This document shows positions 44,434-53,614 of a stretch of 64,000 nucleotides of DNA, in pieces. Position 1 is the first letter of the stretch; each line of letters opens with the position of its first letter. The position numbers were made by a program, and so were the translations under genes. Origin of the DNA: Lutibacter sp. Its GTDB lineage: Bacteria; Bacteroidota; Bacteroidia; Flavobacteriales; Flavobacteriaceae. The stretch is taken from contig NVWM01000009.1 in assembly GCA_002733665.1 (NCBI GenBank), positions 1-64,000 on the forward strand, given 5' to 3'. The notes beneath the pieces were generated by a model, which worked only from the letters and a program-made list of their open reading frames with translations, was not told the origin of the DNA and made no database searches.

Positions 44434-44872
44434 TTTTAAGTTTTATTAATTCGAAGTTTTTAGACTTTTCCATTCCATTAAAAATAGCAATCATTTCTTG
44501 AGGAGGAACAGTCAATTTTCGTTTGGTTAAATCTATCCATGCACCGTATATTTTAATCTCTGCAGCAACAACACCATCACTCTTTATGATTTGATGGTTA
44601 AATTTAAAGCGTTCAAACTTATTGGAAGCACCAATCAATTCTAAAGTTGCTGTAATGTCTTGTCCTACAAGAATTTCTCTAAAAAAACGAGTGTTTTCTT
44701 CAAATAAAATTGGACCAATATTTTGGTTGGCAAACTCGCTTAAAGAAAATCCATGATGTGCAAAAAATCGAGAACGCACTTCGGCAGCATAATTATTGTA
44801 TGCCGTATGGCGCATATGAGCGTTTGGGTCAAAATCTGACCAAGTAGTAGTAAATTGAACTTTAAAAATCAT
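44423..44872 (-). CDS. 4HBT-type acyl-CoA thioesterase
   Basis: 149 residues with a single hot-dog domain. The opening TTWSDFDPNAHMRHTAYNNY (about 9-28) contains the catalytic Asp of the 4-hydroxybenzoyl-CoA thioesterase type, followed by the FFREILVGQDITATLEL strand region. It hydrolyses an acyl-CoA; the natural substrate is not evident. It is the first gene of a two-gene minus-strand unit with the nuclease. Confidence 0.9.
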   Translation of the reverse strand: MIFKVQFTTTWSDFDPNAHMRHTAYNNYAAEVRSRFFAHHGFSLSEFANQNIGPILFEENTRFFREILVGQDITATLELIGASNKFERFKFNHQIIKSDGVVAAEIKIYGAWIDLTKRKLTVPPQEMIAIFNGMEKSKNFELIKLKNEK

Positions 44873-44932
44873 GTGACTATTTTAAAAAGGCAAAATTACG
44901 TAGATTTAAAATGCTGAAAAAAAATGTTGTGA

Positions 44933-47272
44933 TTAATTTTTTACAGTTTGATATTTTTGGTTCGATAATTTTAAATCACCCAAAACGCTAAGCCCTTCTT
45001 CTATATAAACATCTTTAGATAAATTTTTATGCCAAGCAATACGATTTGTACCTAAAACTGTATCTTTTTCTATAAGAAGAGATTCATAAAGAGGAGAGTT
45101 AAACGTCAAGTTTGTTTCGTATTTCGATAGTTTTTTAAATTTCTCGCTTTCATCAGAATGTTTTTCTAAGTCGTCTTTGTAATCATCATAATTTAAATAA
45201 ATTATAGTGTCATCTTGCCCTTTTTTCAGCCATTTTGCATTATCATCAATCAATAAAAATTGAGGGTTTTTGTTAATTCGATCAATACTATTGAGTACAA
45301 CATCATCAAAGTTTGTATAATTATTCCACAGACTGTAATTTGCTTTTTTAATCTGATCCCAAGGAAGTGGATTGTCATAATCTTGCTCACCAACGTTCAT
45401 GTAAGTATATCGAGAAGGTAAGATTACGTCTGGCTTTACACCTTCTAATTGTGTAGAACCTCCATTAATTCTATAGAATTTTTGAATAGTCAAAGCCATT
45501 CCTCCTAAATCGTTTGGAGTATTATAGTACCTGTTTAAGTCCAATACATTTTGAACAGTTCCTTTTCCAAATGTTTGTTTACTGCCTATAACTACAGCTC
45601 TTTTATAATCTTGCATTGCTGCAGCAAAAATTTCAGATGCAGATGCTGACAACTCATTAGTAAGAACAACTAAAGGACCATCCCATAAAACAGATTTATC
45701 TCTATCTTTTCTAACAATTGGCTTTTCTCCCTTATATTTTACTTGTACAATTGGACCATCTTTAATAAATAATCCAGCCATTTCTATAACTGAAGGCAGA
45801 GATCCTCCTCCATTATTTCTCAAGTCAATAAGGATACCATCAATATTTTCTTTTTTTAATCTTTCAATTTCGATAGCCATATCTGTAGCACAATTGCGAG
45901 CATTTTTGTCACTAAAATCAACATAAAACTTTGGAAGATTTATAACGCCAAACTTTTTCCCGTCTTTTATAGTAATACTCGATTTTACAAAAGTTTCTTG
46001 ACGCTCTACAATGTCTCTAATGATAGAAATTACTTTGATAGAGCCATCAATTTTCTTTAATGTTAAACGAACTTCTGTTCCTTTTTTTCCTTTGATAAAT
46101 TCAATTGCTTTTGACAATCTCATACCGACAACATCTAAAGGTTCGCCGTCACCTTGTGCAACTTTTAAAATAAGGTCTCCAACTTCTAATTCTCCAGCTC
46201 TCCAAGCAGGACCTCCAGTTATAAGTTCAGAAATTTTTATATAATCATTTTTCTTAAATAGTCTTGCGCCAATACCTTCAAATTTCCCAGAGATATCTTC
46301 GTCAAATTCTTTTTTTCTTTTTGGAGCGAAATACGAAGTATGTGGATCAAATGCTGCTGTAATACTGTTTAAATAAGTTGCAAACCATTCAGTATGTTCA
46401 AAATCTTTCATGTACTCATAAAAATCATCATAATTTTTTAAAGTACTTTTTCTCGCGTCAATCTCTAGTTGTGCAAATTCTTCATCACTAACTTTTTCAG
46501 AAGTTTTAAGTTTTGATTTTATTTTCGATTTGTACTTTTCAATTCCCTTACGAGTCATGTTGCCATAGGTTCCATCAGCTTTACCGATATTTAAACCGTT
46601 GTCAATCAATATTTTTTGAATTTTTTTGATTTGTTGTTTCGTAGTGTAGAAATTATTGAAGTAAAAATTACTTTTGTTGATGTTGTTTCTAAATTCTTTT
46701 TCAAATTTTGAAAGATTTGTGTTGTCAGAAGAGTCACCATTTAATTTATCATAGAGTCTTGATAAGGTGCTATATTTTAATTGTGATTTCCAAACACTAT
46801 AAATCTCTTCTTTGTTTTTAGCATATTTGGCATTTTCATAATTAATATCCAAAATTTCATCAATAGTAAAATCGTATGGTGTTTTTAAAATCTCTTTATA
46901 ATACGTTTTCGCCTCGTCTACACGTTGTATGAAACGATTGTAAACCAAATTGAAAAAAGCAATTTCTTGTTTTAATATCTGATTGTCAATCTCGGTTTTA
47001 TATTTTGAAAATTCATCAATATCAGATTGTAAAAAATAGCGTTTTGCTGGATCTAAATCTCCAATAAAATCTTCAAAAACGACTACGGAAAAATTATCAT
47101 TTATTTGTTTTGGCTCATAGTGACCGTTGGTCAAAACATCTCTTAAAATACTGATTAAGACTTTATTTTTCTCATCATTATTCCCTGTAAAACTCACTAA
47201 TGTTAAAACCAATGCTATAATTGGAATTATAAATTTCAAATTTCGCTTCATATATCCTTTAAATTTCGTCAT
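44933..47272 (-). CDS. Tail-specific (Prc/CtpA-type, S41) protease with peptidoglycan-binding-like insertion
   Basis: 779 residues. An N-terminal signal (RNLKFIIPIIALVLTLVSF) sends it across the inner membrane; the real start may be Met 8 (47251). An N-terminal helical region is followed by a PDZ domain (about 325-410: GGPAWRAGELEVGDLILKV) and the S41 domain with catalytic Ser in TNELSASASEIF and Lys in KQTFGKGTVQ. Such enzymes trim C-termini of periplasmic proteins, including peptidoglycan enzymes. Residues 215-247 (KKIQKILIDNGLNIGKADGT, then YGNMTRKGIEKYK) match a PG_binding_1 motif and appear as an insertion before the usual ...FDPHTSYFAP segment. Confidence 0.93.
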   Translation of the reverse strand: MTKFKGYMKRNLKFIIPIIALVLTLVSFTGNNDEKNKVLISILRDVLTNGHYEPKQINDNFSVVVFEDFIGDLDPAKRYFLQSDIDEFSKYKTEIDNQILKQEIAFFNLVYNRFIQRVDEAKTYYKEILKTPYDFTIDEILDINYENAKYAKNKEEIYSVWKSQLKYSTLSRLYDKLNGDSSDNTNLSKFEKEFRNNINKSNFYFNNFYTTKQQIKKIQKILIDNGLNIGKADGTYGNMTRKGIEKYKSKIKSKLKTSEKVSDEEFAQLEIDARKSTLKNYDDFYEYMKDFEHTEWFATYLNSITAAFDPHTSYFAPKRKKEFDEDISGKFEGIGARLFKKNDYIKISELITGGPAWRAGELEVGDLILKVAQGDGEPLDVVGMRLSKAIEFIKGKKGTEVRLTLKKIDGSIKVISIIRDIVERQETFVKSSITIKDGKKFGVINLPKFYVDFSDKNARNCATDMAIEIERLKKENIDGILIDLRNNGGGSLPSVIEMAGLFIKDGPIVQVKYKGEKPIVRKDRDKSVLWDGPLVVLTNELSASASEIFAAAMQDYKRAVVIGSKQTFGKGTVQNVLDLNRYYNTPNDLGGMALTIQKFYRINGGSTQLEGVKPDVILPSRYTYMNVGEQDYDNPLPWDQIKKANYSLWNNYTNFDDVVLNSIDRINKNPQFLLIDDNAKWLKKGQDDTIIYLNYDDYKDDLEKHSDESEKFKKLSKYETNLTFNSPLYESLLIEKDTVLGTNRIAWHKNLSKDVYIEEGLSVLGDLKLSNQKYQTVKN

Positions 47273-47526
47273 TTTATTTTGTATGCCACTAAAATACTAT
47301 GATTTTTGTTTATTTCTTATTCTTTTTGTAAATATTCATGCAATTCTTATGCCAATTTAGTTAGTGTATTTATTGAATAAAAACTTACAATTAGAAAAAT
47401 AGTCTTATTTACTCAACAATGATAACTAATAACAGTTGTTTTATGTCTTTACAAAATGTTAAAATTGTTTTAAATTATAAAACAATAAAATTATAGTAAA
47501 TTTGTTATTTATAGATTTATACATTA

Positions 47527-48291
47527 ATGACGAAAAAACCTTTAATTTTAGTAACGAATGATGATGGAATTACGGCTCCAGGAATCAGAAAGTTAATTGC
47601 TATAATGAATACTATTGGCGATGTTGTTGTCATTGCGCCTGATAGTCCACAAAGTGGAATGGGACATGCAATTACAATAGACTCTACACTTACTTGTAAC
47701 AAAATAAAAGTTGATGACGGGAATCAAATCGAATATAAATGTTCTGGAACTCCTGCAGATTGTGTGAAAATGGCGATAAGTGAAATTCTAGATAGAAAAC
47801 CTGATTTGTGTGTTTCTGGAATTAATCACGGCTCAAATTCGTCAATAAATGTGATTTATTCAGGTACTATGAGTGCTGCAGTTGAAGCAGGAATTGAAGG
47901 AGTACCAGCAATTGGTTTTTCGCTGTTAGATTATTCTTGGAATGCAAATTTTGATGTTTTAGAAGACGAGATTAAAATAATCACTCAAAATGTTTTGAAA
48001 AACGGGCTTCCAGAAGGAGTTGTTTTAAACGTGAACTTTCCAAAATTGGAAAAATTTAAAGGAATTAAAATTTGTCGTCAAGCAAAAGGAAATTGGAAGG
48101 AAACATTTGATAAGAGAGTAAATCCAATAGGAAAAGAATATTATTGGCTTTCAGGAGAATTTGTCAATTTAGATAAAGGTGAAGATACTGATGAATGGGC
48201 ACTAGCAAATGATTATGTGTCAGTTGTTCCTATACAGTTTGATTTGACAGCACATCATTTTATTCAGAAATTAAATAATTGGGAATTATAA
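47527..48291 (+). CDS. surE: 5'/3'-nucleotidase SurE
   Basis: 254 residues. Metal-dependent phosphatase acting on nucleoside monophosphates. The metal-binding LVTNDDGITAPGIRKL (about 8-23), the SGTPADCVKMA loop and VSGINHGSNSS with its Asn are all present. The stop codon shares one base with the ATG that begins repeat element C. The following genes (small membrane protein, lpxB, comEC) are co-directional. Confidence 0.95.
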   Translation: MTKKPLILVTNDDGITAPGIRKLIAIMNTIGDVVVIAPDSPQSGMGHAITIDSTLTCNKIKVDDGNQIEYKCSGTPADCVKMAISEILDRKPDLCVSGINHGSNSSINVIYSGTMSAAVEAGIEGVPAIGFSLLDYSWNANFDVLEDEIKIITQNVLKNGLPEGVVLNVNFPKLEKFKGIKICRQAKGNWKETFDKRVNPIGKEYYWLSGEFVNLDKGEDTDEWALANDYVSVVPIQFDLTAHHFIQKLNNWEL

Positions 48292-48382
48292 TGAAACGAG
48301 CATACGCTAATATTACTTTTACAAAAACAATTAATTGCGAACAGCATATGACCGTTACAAAAACAATAAAAAAGAGCATATG
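48291..48382 (+). repeat. Intercistronic repeat element, copy C (surE to small membrane gene)
   Basis: It begins ATGAAACGAGCATACG on the last base of the surE stop and ends on the next ATG, 89 bases later. The block ATTGCGAACAGCATATGACC corresponds to the GCGAACACATGTGAC block of other copies. CATATG (48345-48350) can pair with CATATG (48377-48382). Relative to copies A and D both strands have changed, so pairing is kept. The leading frame stays open for 30 codons and stops at TGA overlapping the next ATG. Confidence 0.7.
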
Positions 48383-48658
48383 AAAAAGGAAATTTTAATA
48401 GGATTTTTAGTGGCTATTTTTGCAACTGCTTGTGGGTTTTTCATATATATCGAACTTTTTTCAAAATTCGATTTTGAAGAAAGTTTGAAAATTCTTAAAG
48501 AAGGAAAATTATATGGAAAAGTTCTTGGCTTAGCTGCTATTCCAAATTTATTTGTCTTTTTTGTCTTTTTAAAAAAGAATCAAGACTACAGAGCAAAAGG
48601 TGTTTTGATTGCAACAATTGTAACGGCACTTTTTATGCTAATCTTAAAATTTGTTTAG
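48380..48658 (+). CDS. Small hypothetical membrane protein
   Basis: 92 residues from the ATG at 48380 (KKEILIGFLVAIFATACGFF). A longer frame begins at 48335, but its first 15 residues are the translated repeat element, so the later start is preferred. Three hydrophobic segments are visible (about 4-25, 48-62 and 73-90). No family is recognised. Repeat elements C and D flank it on either side, and it sits between surE and lpxB. Confidence 0.7.
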   Translation: MKKEILIGFLVAIFATACGFFIYIELFSKFDFEESLKILKEGKLYGKVLGLAAIPNLFVFFVFLKKNQDYRAKGVLIATIVTALFMLILKFV

Positions 48659-48665
48659 ATAAAGC

Positions 48666-48756
48666 ATGAACCGAGCTTATTACAATCATTATCACTCAAG
48701 AAAATTATTAATAGCGAACACATGTGACCTATAAAAAACAATAGAAATAACACATG
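48666..48756 (+). repeat. Intercistronic repeat element, copy D (small membrane gene to lpxB)
   Basis: It begins ATGAACCGAGC 7 bases after the preceding stop and ends on the lpxB ATG, 88 bases later. AGCGAACACATGTGACC and AAAAACAATAGAAATAACAC match copies A and B. CATGTG (48721-48726) can pair with CACATG (48751-48756). Its leading frame is 22 codons (MNRAYYNHYHSRKLLIANTC, then DL). Confidence 0.7.
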
Positions 48757-49854
48757 AAATATTATATCATTGCAGGAGAAGCTTCAGGTGATTTACACGC
48801 GTCAAATTTGATGAAAGCGTTGCAAAAAGAAGATAGAAATGCTGATTTTAGATTTTGGGGAGGAGATTTAATGCAGTCTGTTGGTGGAACTTTGGTAAAG
48901 CACTATAAAGAGCGTGCTTTTATGGGTTTTGCTGAAGTGATATTAAATTTACGTGCAGTATTAGGGTTTATAAAGTTCTGCAAGAAAGATATTTTAGAAT
49001 ACAGTCCAGACCATATTATTTATATTGATAATTCTGGTTTTAATTTACGAATCGCAAAATGGGCAAAGCAACAAAATTTTAAGAATAATTATTATATAGC
49101 ACCACAAGTTTGGGCAAGTAGAGCAAGTAGAGTAGAAGATATCAAAAGAGATATTGATGAAATGTTTGTAACACTTCCTTTTGAAAAAGAATTCTATAAA
49201 AAATACAATTATGATGTGCATTTTGTAGGTCATCCATTGATTGATGCAATTTCAGATAGATCTCAAGTTGATGTAGTGAAGTTTAAAAAAGAACATAACT
49301 TATCTGAAAAACCAATTATTGCCTTATTGCCTGGAAGTCGCAAGCAAGAAATCACTAAAATATTATCAGTGATGCTTAAAATGGCGAACAAGTTTGCCGA
49401 TTATCAATTTGTAATTGCTGGTGCACCAAGCCAAGAATATGAATTTTACAAGCAATTTATTAATACAGATAATGTGAGATTTATCAGTAATAAAACATAT
49501 GATTTATTGTCTGTTTCTTATGCAGCACTCGTGACTTCAGGAACAGCAACGCTGGAAACAGCGCTATTTAAAGTTCCTCAGGTAGTATGCTATAAAGGAA
49601 GTTGGCTTTCGTATCAAATAGCAAAAAGAATCATTACGTTAAAATTTATTTCGCTTGTCAATTTAATTATGGATGCTGAAGTCGTTACAGAATTGATTCA
49701 AAATGAATTTAATGAAAAGCGTCTTGAAGAAGAGTTGCATAAAATACTTGATAAGAAAGAGCGTGAGAAAATGTTTGAAACGTATTACGATTTAGAACAA
49801 AAATTAGGAGGAAAAGGGGCAAGTGAAAAAGTAGCGAAATTGATAGTGAAATAA
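48754..49854 (+). CDS. lpxB: Lipid-A-disaccharide synthase
   Basis: 366 residues. Joins UDP-diacylglucosamine and lipid X to make the lipid A disaccharide at the inner membrane (GT19). The start KYYIIAGEASGDLHASNLMK is the family signature; LLPGSRKQEITKIL (about 192-205) and TSGTATLETALFKVPQV (about 265-281) form the nucleotide-sugar site. It shows the cell has lipid A. The start codon is the end of repeat element D. Confidence 0.95.
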   Translation: MKYYIIAGEASGDLHASNLMKALQKEDRNADFRFWGGDLMQSVGGTLVKHYKERAFMGFAEVILNLRAVLGFIKFCKKDILEYSPDHIIYIDNSGFNLRIAKWAKQQNFKNNYYIAPQVWASRASRVEDIKRDIDEMFVTLPFEKEFYKKYNYDVHFVGHPLIDAISDRSQVDVVKFKKEHNLSEKPIIALLPGSRKQEITKILSVMLKMANKFADYQFVIAGAPSQEYEFYKQFINTDNVRFISNKTYDLLSVSYAALVTSGTATLETALFKVPQVVCYKGSWLSYQIAKRIITLKFISLVNLIMDAEVVTELIQNEFNEKRLEEELHKILDKKEREKMFETYYDLEQKLGGKGASEKVAKLIVK

Positions 49855-49876
49855 TTTTCACTATATTTATCGTGCT

Positions 49877-51907
49877 ATGCGATTGATATTACGGTTTATA
49901 CCAGTACAACTTACTTTTTCCCTTGTTTTAGGAATCCTCTTTGGATTTTATAATGCTATTCAAATCAATTACCTTTCTATTACTATAATTAGTTTGTTGG
50001 TTGTGTTAGCACTTTCATATTGGCAGTCAAACAAATCATTTTTGCCAAATTTATCCTTCAATATTTTTACATATATTTTATCCTTTTTCTTAGGAATTGC
50101 GACGGTTGTAATACATAATGATTTAAATAACCAATATCATTATTCCCATTTTATTACTGATGAAAACAGCACTGTTTTAGTAATTGATAAAGTCATAAAG
50201 TCGAGTAACTATCATAATAAATACGAAGCGTCTGTTTTAGAAATAAATGACATTTTAACCAAAGGTACAGTATTGTTGAATATTCAAAAAGATAGTATTT
50301 TACGGTTAAACGTTGATGATAAATTGTATTTAAAATCAGATTTTAAAGAAGTCTCCTCCCCTAAGAATCCATATTATTTTGATTATAAAAAATACTTGGA
50401 GAAACAACAGATATACCATCAGTTATTTACTTCATCTAATGATTTTATATCGCTGCCAAAACGCAATTTTTCCTTTAAGGGATTAGCAGCAAAATTCAGA
50501 GGTAAAATTAGAAAATCATTAATAAAAAACGAATTTAAAGATGATGAATTAGGAGTTATAAATGCACTTTTATTAGGTCAGCGTCAAGATATTTCTCCCG
50601 AATTATTAGAAAGCTATGCAGGCGCAGGAGCCATTCATATTTTGGCAGTTTCAGGGTTACATGTAGGAATTATATTATTGATCCTCAATTTCTTGTTCAC
50701 ACCATTAGAACGATTAAAGAACGGAAAGTTTCTCAAATTAATCATAGTCGTTTTTCTTTTATGGATTTTTGCATTTATCGCAGGAATGTCAGCATCAGTA
50801 GTAAGAGCAGTTACAATGTTTACTGCTGTCGCTATTGGAATGCAAGTGAACAAACCGACAAATGTGTACAATACATTGGTGATATCAATGTTCTTTTTGT
50901 TGCTGTTTAAACCTGCTTTTTTGTTTGATGTTGGTTTTCAATTAAGTTATTTAGCTGTTTTTTTTATTGTATGGCTGCAACCTTTATTGTATAATTTATG
51001 GATTCCAAAGTGGAAAATTCCAGATTTCTTTTGGAAACTATTGACCGTTTCAATTGCAGCTCAATTTGGAGTTATTCCATTAAGTTTATATTATTTTCAT
51101 CAATTTCCAAGCTTATTTTTTATATCCAATTTAGTTATAATTCCAGTACTTGGAGTCATACTTGTTGGCGGAATCATAATTATTGCGTTGTCGCTATTAG
51201 ATGTTTTACCTTCATTTCTCGCAAAAATTTATTATTACTTAATTCACTCGATGAATTGGGTTGTAAATTGGGTTGCGCAACAAGAAGATTTTTTGTTTAA
51301 GGATATCCCTTTTTCATGGCTAATGGTCATTGCATCTTATATTTTGATTATTTTTATGATTCGCTTTTTCGAAAAAAGAAGTGCTCCTCGTTTGATGAGT
51401 TTTTTAACTGCAATATTACTGCTTCAAGTTATAACTTCGTTTCAAAAACGTGAGCGCCAATCAATCAATGAATTTATTGTTTTTCAAAAAAGTAGAAGCT
51501 CTGTAATTGCTGAACGACTTGGAGAGAAGATGAATGTTTATCATACTTTAGATAGTTTAAATTTATCAAAAGATAAAATGTTAAATCAATACAAAGTTGG
51601 TGTTGGAAACTTAAATGTTCATATGTCAGATTCTGTTCCAAACATTTATAAATTTAAGAATAAAAGAATTTTAATAGTAGATAGTTTAGCTGTTTACAAA
51701 ATCAAAGATTTAAACCCTGAAATTGTGATTTTACAACAATCTCCAAAAATAAACTTAATACGTTTGATAGATTCTTTAAAGCCGCAACTTATCATTGCTG
51801 ACGGCTCTAATTATAAATCATATATAAAATATTGGGGTGAAACATGCGAGCAAAAAAATACTCCTTTTTATCACACGGGACAAAAAGGAGCATATATTTT
51901 GAAATAA
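49877..51907 (+). CDS. comEC: ComEC/Rec2-type DNA uptake channel protein
   Basis: 676 residues. The N-terminal part is a DUF4131-like segment with three membrane helices and a soluble OB-like region (about 95-190). The Competence domain follows (about 215-510), with the motif GAGAIHILAVSGLHVGIILL and about seven helices. The protein lacks the C-terminal metallo-beta-lactamase domain of longer ComEC proteins, as is usual in Flavobacteria. It would carry single-stranded DNA across the inner membrane in natural transformation. It lies 22 bases downstream of lpxB. Confidence 0.9.
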   Translation: MRLILRFIPVQLTFSLVLGILFGFYNAIQINYLSITIISLLVVLALSYWQSNKSFLPNLSFNIFTYILSFFLGIATVVIHNDLNNQYHYSHFITDENSTVLVIDKVIKSSNYHNKYEASVLEINDILTKGTVLLNIQKDSILRLNVDDKLYLKSDFKEVSSPKNPYYFDYKKYLEKQQIYHQLFTSSNDFISLPKRNFSFKGLAAKFRGKIRKSLIKNEFKDDELGVINALLLGQRQDISPELLESYAGAGAIHILAVSGLHVGIILLILNFLFTPLERLKNGKFLKLIIVVFLLWIFAFIAGMSASVVRAVTMFTAVAIGMQVNKPTNVYNTLVISMFFLLLFKPAFLFDVGFQLSYLAVFFIVWLQPLLYNLWIPKWKIPDFFWKLLTVSIAAQFGVIPLSLYYFHQFPSLFFISNLVIIPVLGVILVGGIIIIALSLLDVLPSFLAKIYYYLIHSMNWVVNWVAQQEDFLFKDIPFSWLMVIASYILIIFMIRFFEKRSAPRLMSFLTAILLLQVITSFQKRERQSINEFIVFQKSRSSVIAERLGEKMNVYHTLDSLNLSKDKMLNQYKVGVGNLNVHMSDSVPNIYKFKNKRILIVDSLAVYKIKDLNPEIVILQQSPKINLIRLIDSLKPQLIIADGSNYKSYIKYWGETCEQKNTPFYHTGQKGAYILK

Positions 51908-51913
51908 GAAATC

Positions 51914-53479
51914 TTAACTTCTATCTGCTAATTCGAAGCCTTCTGCTTCATCATTGTGCATTTCAATTTCGTTGTCTTCAGCACCATGAGTTAACCTTTT
52001 TAAAGGCTTCATAAGGGCGATTACTAATAAACCAAAGGCTACTGTAAATACTACGATACCTATGAAAATAGTATACTCACCAAAGTGTTCAGATTTTTCA
52101 CCTAAAATTCCAGCAACTTTTCCTCCAAGTCCTGTTGCAGCAAAATATAGTCCCATCATCAACGATGCGTATTTTACTGGTGCTAATTTCGTAACAAATG
52201 ATAACGATACTGGAGATGAACTTAATTCACCAATTGTATGAAATAAATAAGCTAGTACTAACCATTGCATTCCAGAACTTCCATTTGCTTCAAATTCTCT
52301 AACAGCGAAAATCATAAATACAAAACCTAATCCCATAATAATAGTTCCAGTTGCCATTTTAAATAACGAAGAGGCTTCTTTATTTTTAAGTTTTCTTTTT
52401 GCCCAAATATTAGCTACCCATACTGCAAATAGAATTATAAAGCCTGCATTTAATCCTTGGAACATTGGAGTAGGTACAAGCCAACCAAATAACATTCTAT
52501 CAGTCTTTGTTTCAGTATATACACTCATTAATCCTCCTGCTTGCTCAAAGGCTCCCCAGAAAACAATAACTAATAAAAATGAAAGTAGTAATACCAAGAA
52601 ACGGTCTCTCATTATTTGGTTTTCTAAAGTTTTATAGATCATCATCAATAACCCAACTACAAAAGATAGAAATATAAATAAGGCTCCATATCCCCAATGA
52701 TCAACTCCTTCAAAAGTAAAACCAGCATAAATAGATAATACTAAAAGTATTACAAAAATTCCCAATTGAATAGGAGAACTAAAAATAGTAGAGAAAATTT
52801 TAACGATTGAAACATCCTCTTTCTTTTGTTCTGCAGTCTGTGGATTTCCAACATGTACAAGGTATTTTTGTCCCCAAACATATACAATTAAACCAAATAG
52901 CATTGCAACTCCAGCCATTCCGAATCCTGCATGCCATCCCCATTTCGCTACAACAAGACCAACAAAAGTCGTTGCCAACAATGAGCCTAAGTTAATACCA
53001 ATATAAAATATAGAGAACCCTTTGTCTCTTCTTATGTCTCCTTTTTTATACAATCCTCCAACCATTGTTGAGATGTTTGGTTTTAAACAACCTACACCTA
53101 AAATGATTAAACCTAAGCCTGTAAAAAATGCCCATTCAGCCTCAATAGCCAATGTGCCATGACCTAAAACGAGAATAATTGCGCCTAACATGACAGTCTT
53201 TTTTTGACCTAATACTTTATCGGCCAATATTCCTCCAGGAATAGAAACAACATATACTAACATAACGTACCAACCGTATAATTGATAAGCTTCTAAATTT
53301 GTCCAACCTAAACCTGCACCATCTTTATGACCGACTTTTGCAATCATATAAATTACTAAAAGGGCCCTCATACCATAGTAAGAAAAGCGTTCCCACATTT
53401 CTGTAAAGAATAATACATATAGACCTATTGGATGACCCCAAAGTTCTCTTTGATGTGGTTTTAATGTTGTTGTTGACAT
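51914..53479 (-). CDS. POT family proton-dependent di/tripeptide transporter
   Basis: 521 residues with about 12 to 14 membrane segments. The family motifs FFTEMWERFSYYGMRALLVIY-like opening (ExxER at about 27-33), GGILADKVLGQKKT (about 81-94) and FSIFYIGINLGSLLAT (about 154-169) are present. It imports small peptides with protons. It fits a peptide-using organism that also has DPP-IV, DUF885 and M20 peptidases. It is convergent with comEC. Confidence 0.93.
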   Translation of the reverse strand: MSTTTLKPHQRELWGHPIGLYVLFFTEMWERFSYYGMRALLVIYMIAKVGHKDGAGLGWTNLEAYQLYGWYVMLVYVVSIPGGILADKVLGQKKTVMLGAIILVLGHGTLAIEAEWAFFTGLGLIILGVGCLKPNISTMVGGLYKKGDIRRDKGFSIFYIGINLGSLLATTFVGLVVAKWGWHAGFGMAGVAMLFGLIVYVWGQKYLVHVGNPQTAEQKKEDVSIVKIFSTIFSSPIQLGIFVILLVLSIYAGFTFEGVDHWGYGALFIFLSFVVGLLMMIYKTLENQIMRDRFLVLLLSFLLVIVFWGAFEQAGGLMSVYTETKTDRMLFGWLVPTPMFQGLNAGFIILFAVWVANIWAKRKLKNKEASSLFKMATGTIIMGLGFVFMIFAVREFEANGSSGMQWLVLAYLFHTIGELSSSPVSLSFVTKLAPVKYASLMMGLYFAATGLGGKVAGILGEKSEHFGEYTIFIGIVVFTVAFGLLVIALMKPLKRLTHGAEDNEIEMHNDEAEGFELADRS

Positions 53480-53584
53480 AATTATTTTAAGTTTTTAATT
53501 AAGAATTAATTTTTAATGACGATAAAAGTAAGGCATTTTTTCTAAATCAGAATGGAACACTACTTTTTTTTAGAATGATTCAAG

Positions 53585-53592
53585 TATCTTTG
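53585..53592 (+). promoter_or_regulatory. Probable promoter of the mevalonate locus
   Basis: TATCTTTG fits the TAnnTTTG consensus and lies 22 bases before the HMG-CoA reductase ATG, in the region divergent to the POT transporter gene. Confidence 0.5.
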
Positions 53593-53614
53593 CATTTATA
53601 AATCAAAAAATCAA

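Noticed and set aside
48335-48379. Upstream start for the small membrane protein between surE and lpxB
   Set aside because: The extra 15 residues are translated from the repeat element. Copies A, B and D show the gene start to be the closing ATG.
27784-48756. The four similar elements as a CRISPR array or an insertion sequence
   Set aside because: Copies are far apart, without spacers of regular length, without cas genes, terminal inverted repeats or a transposase.
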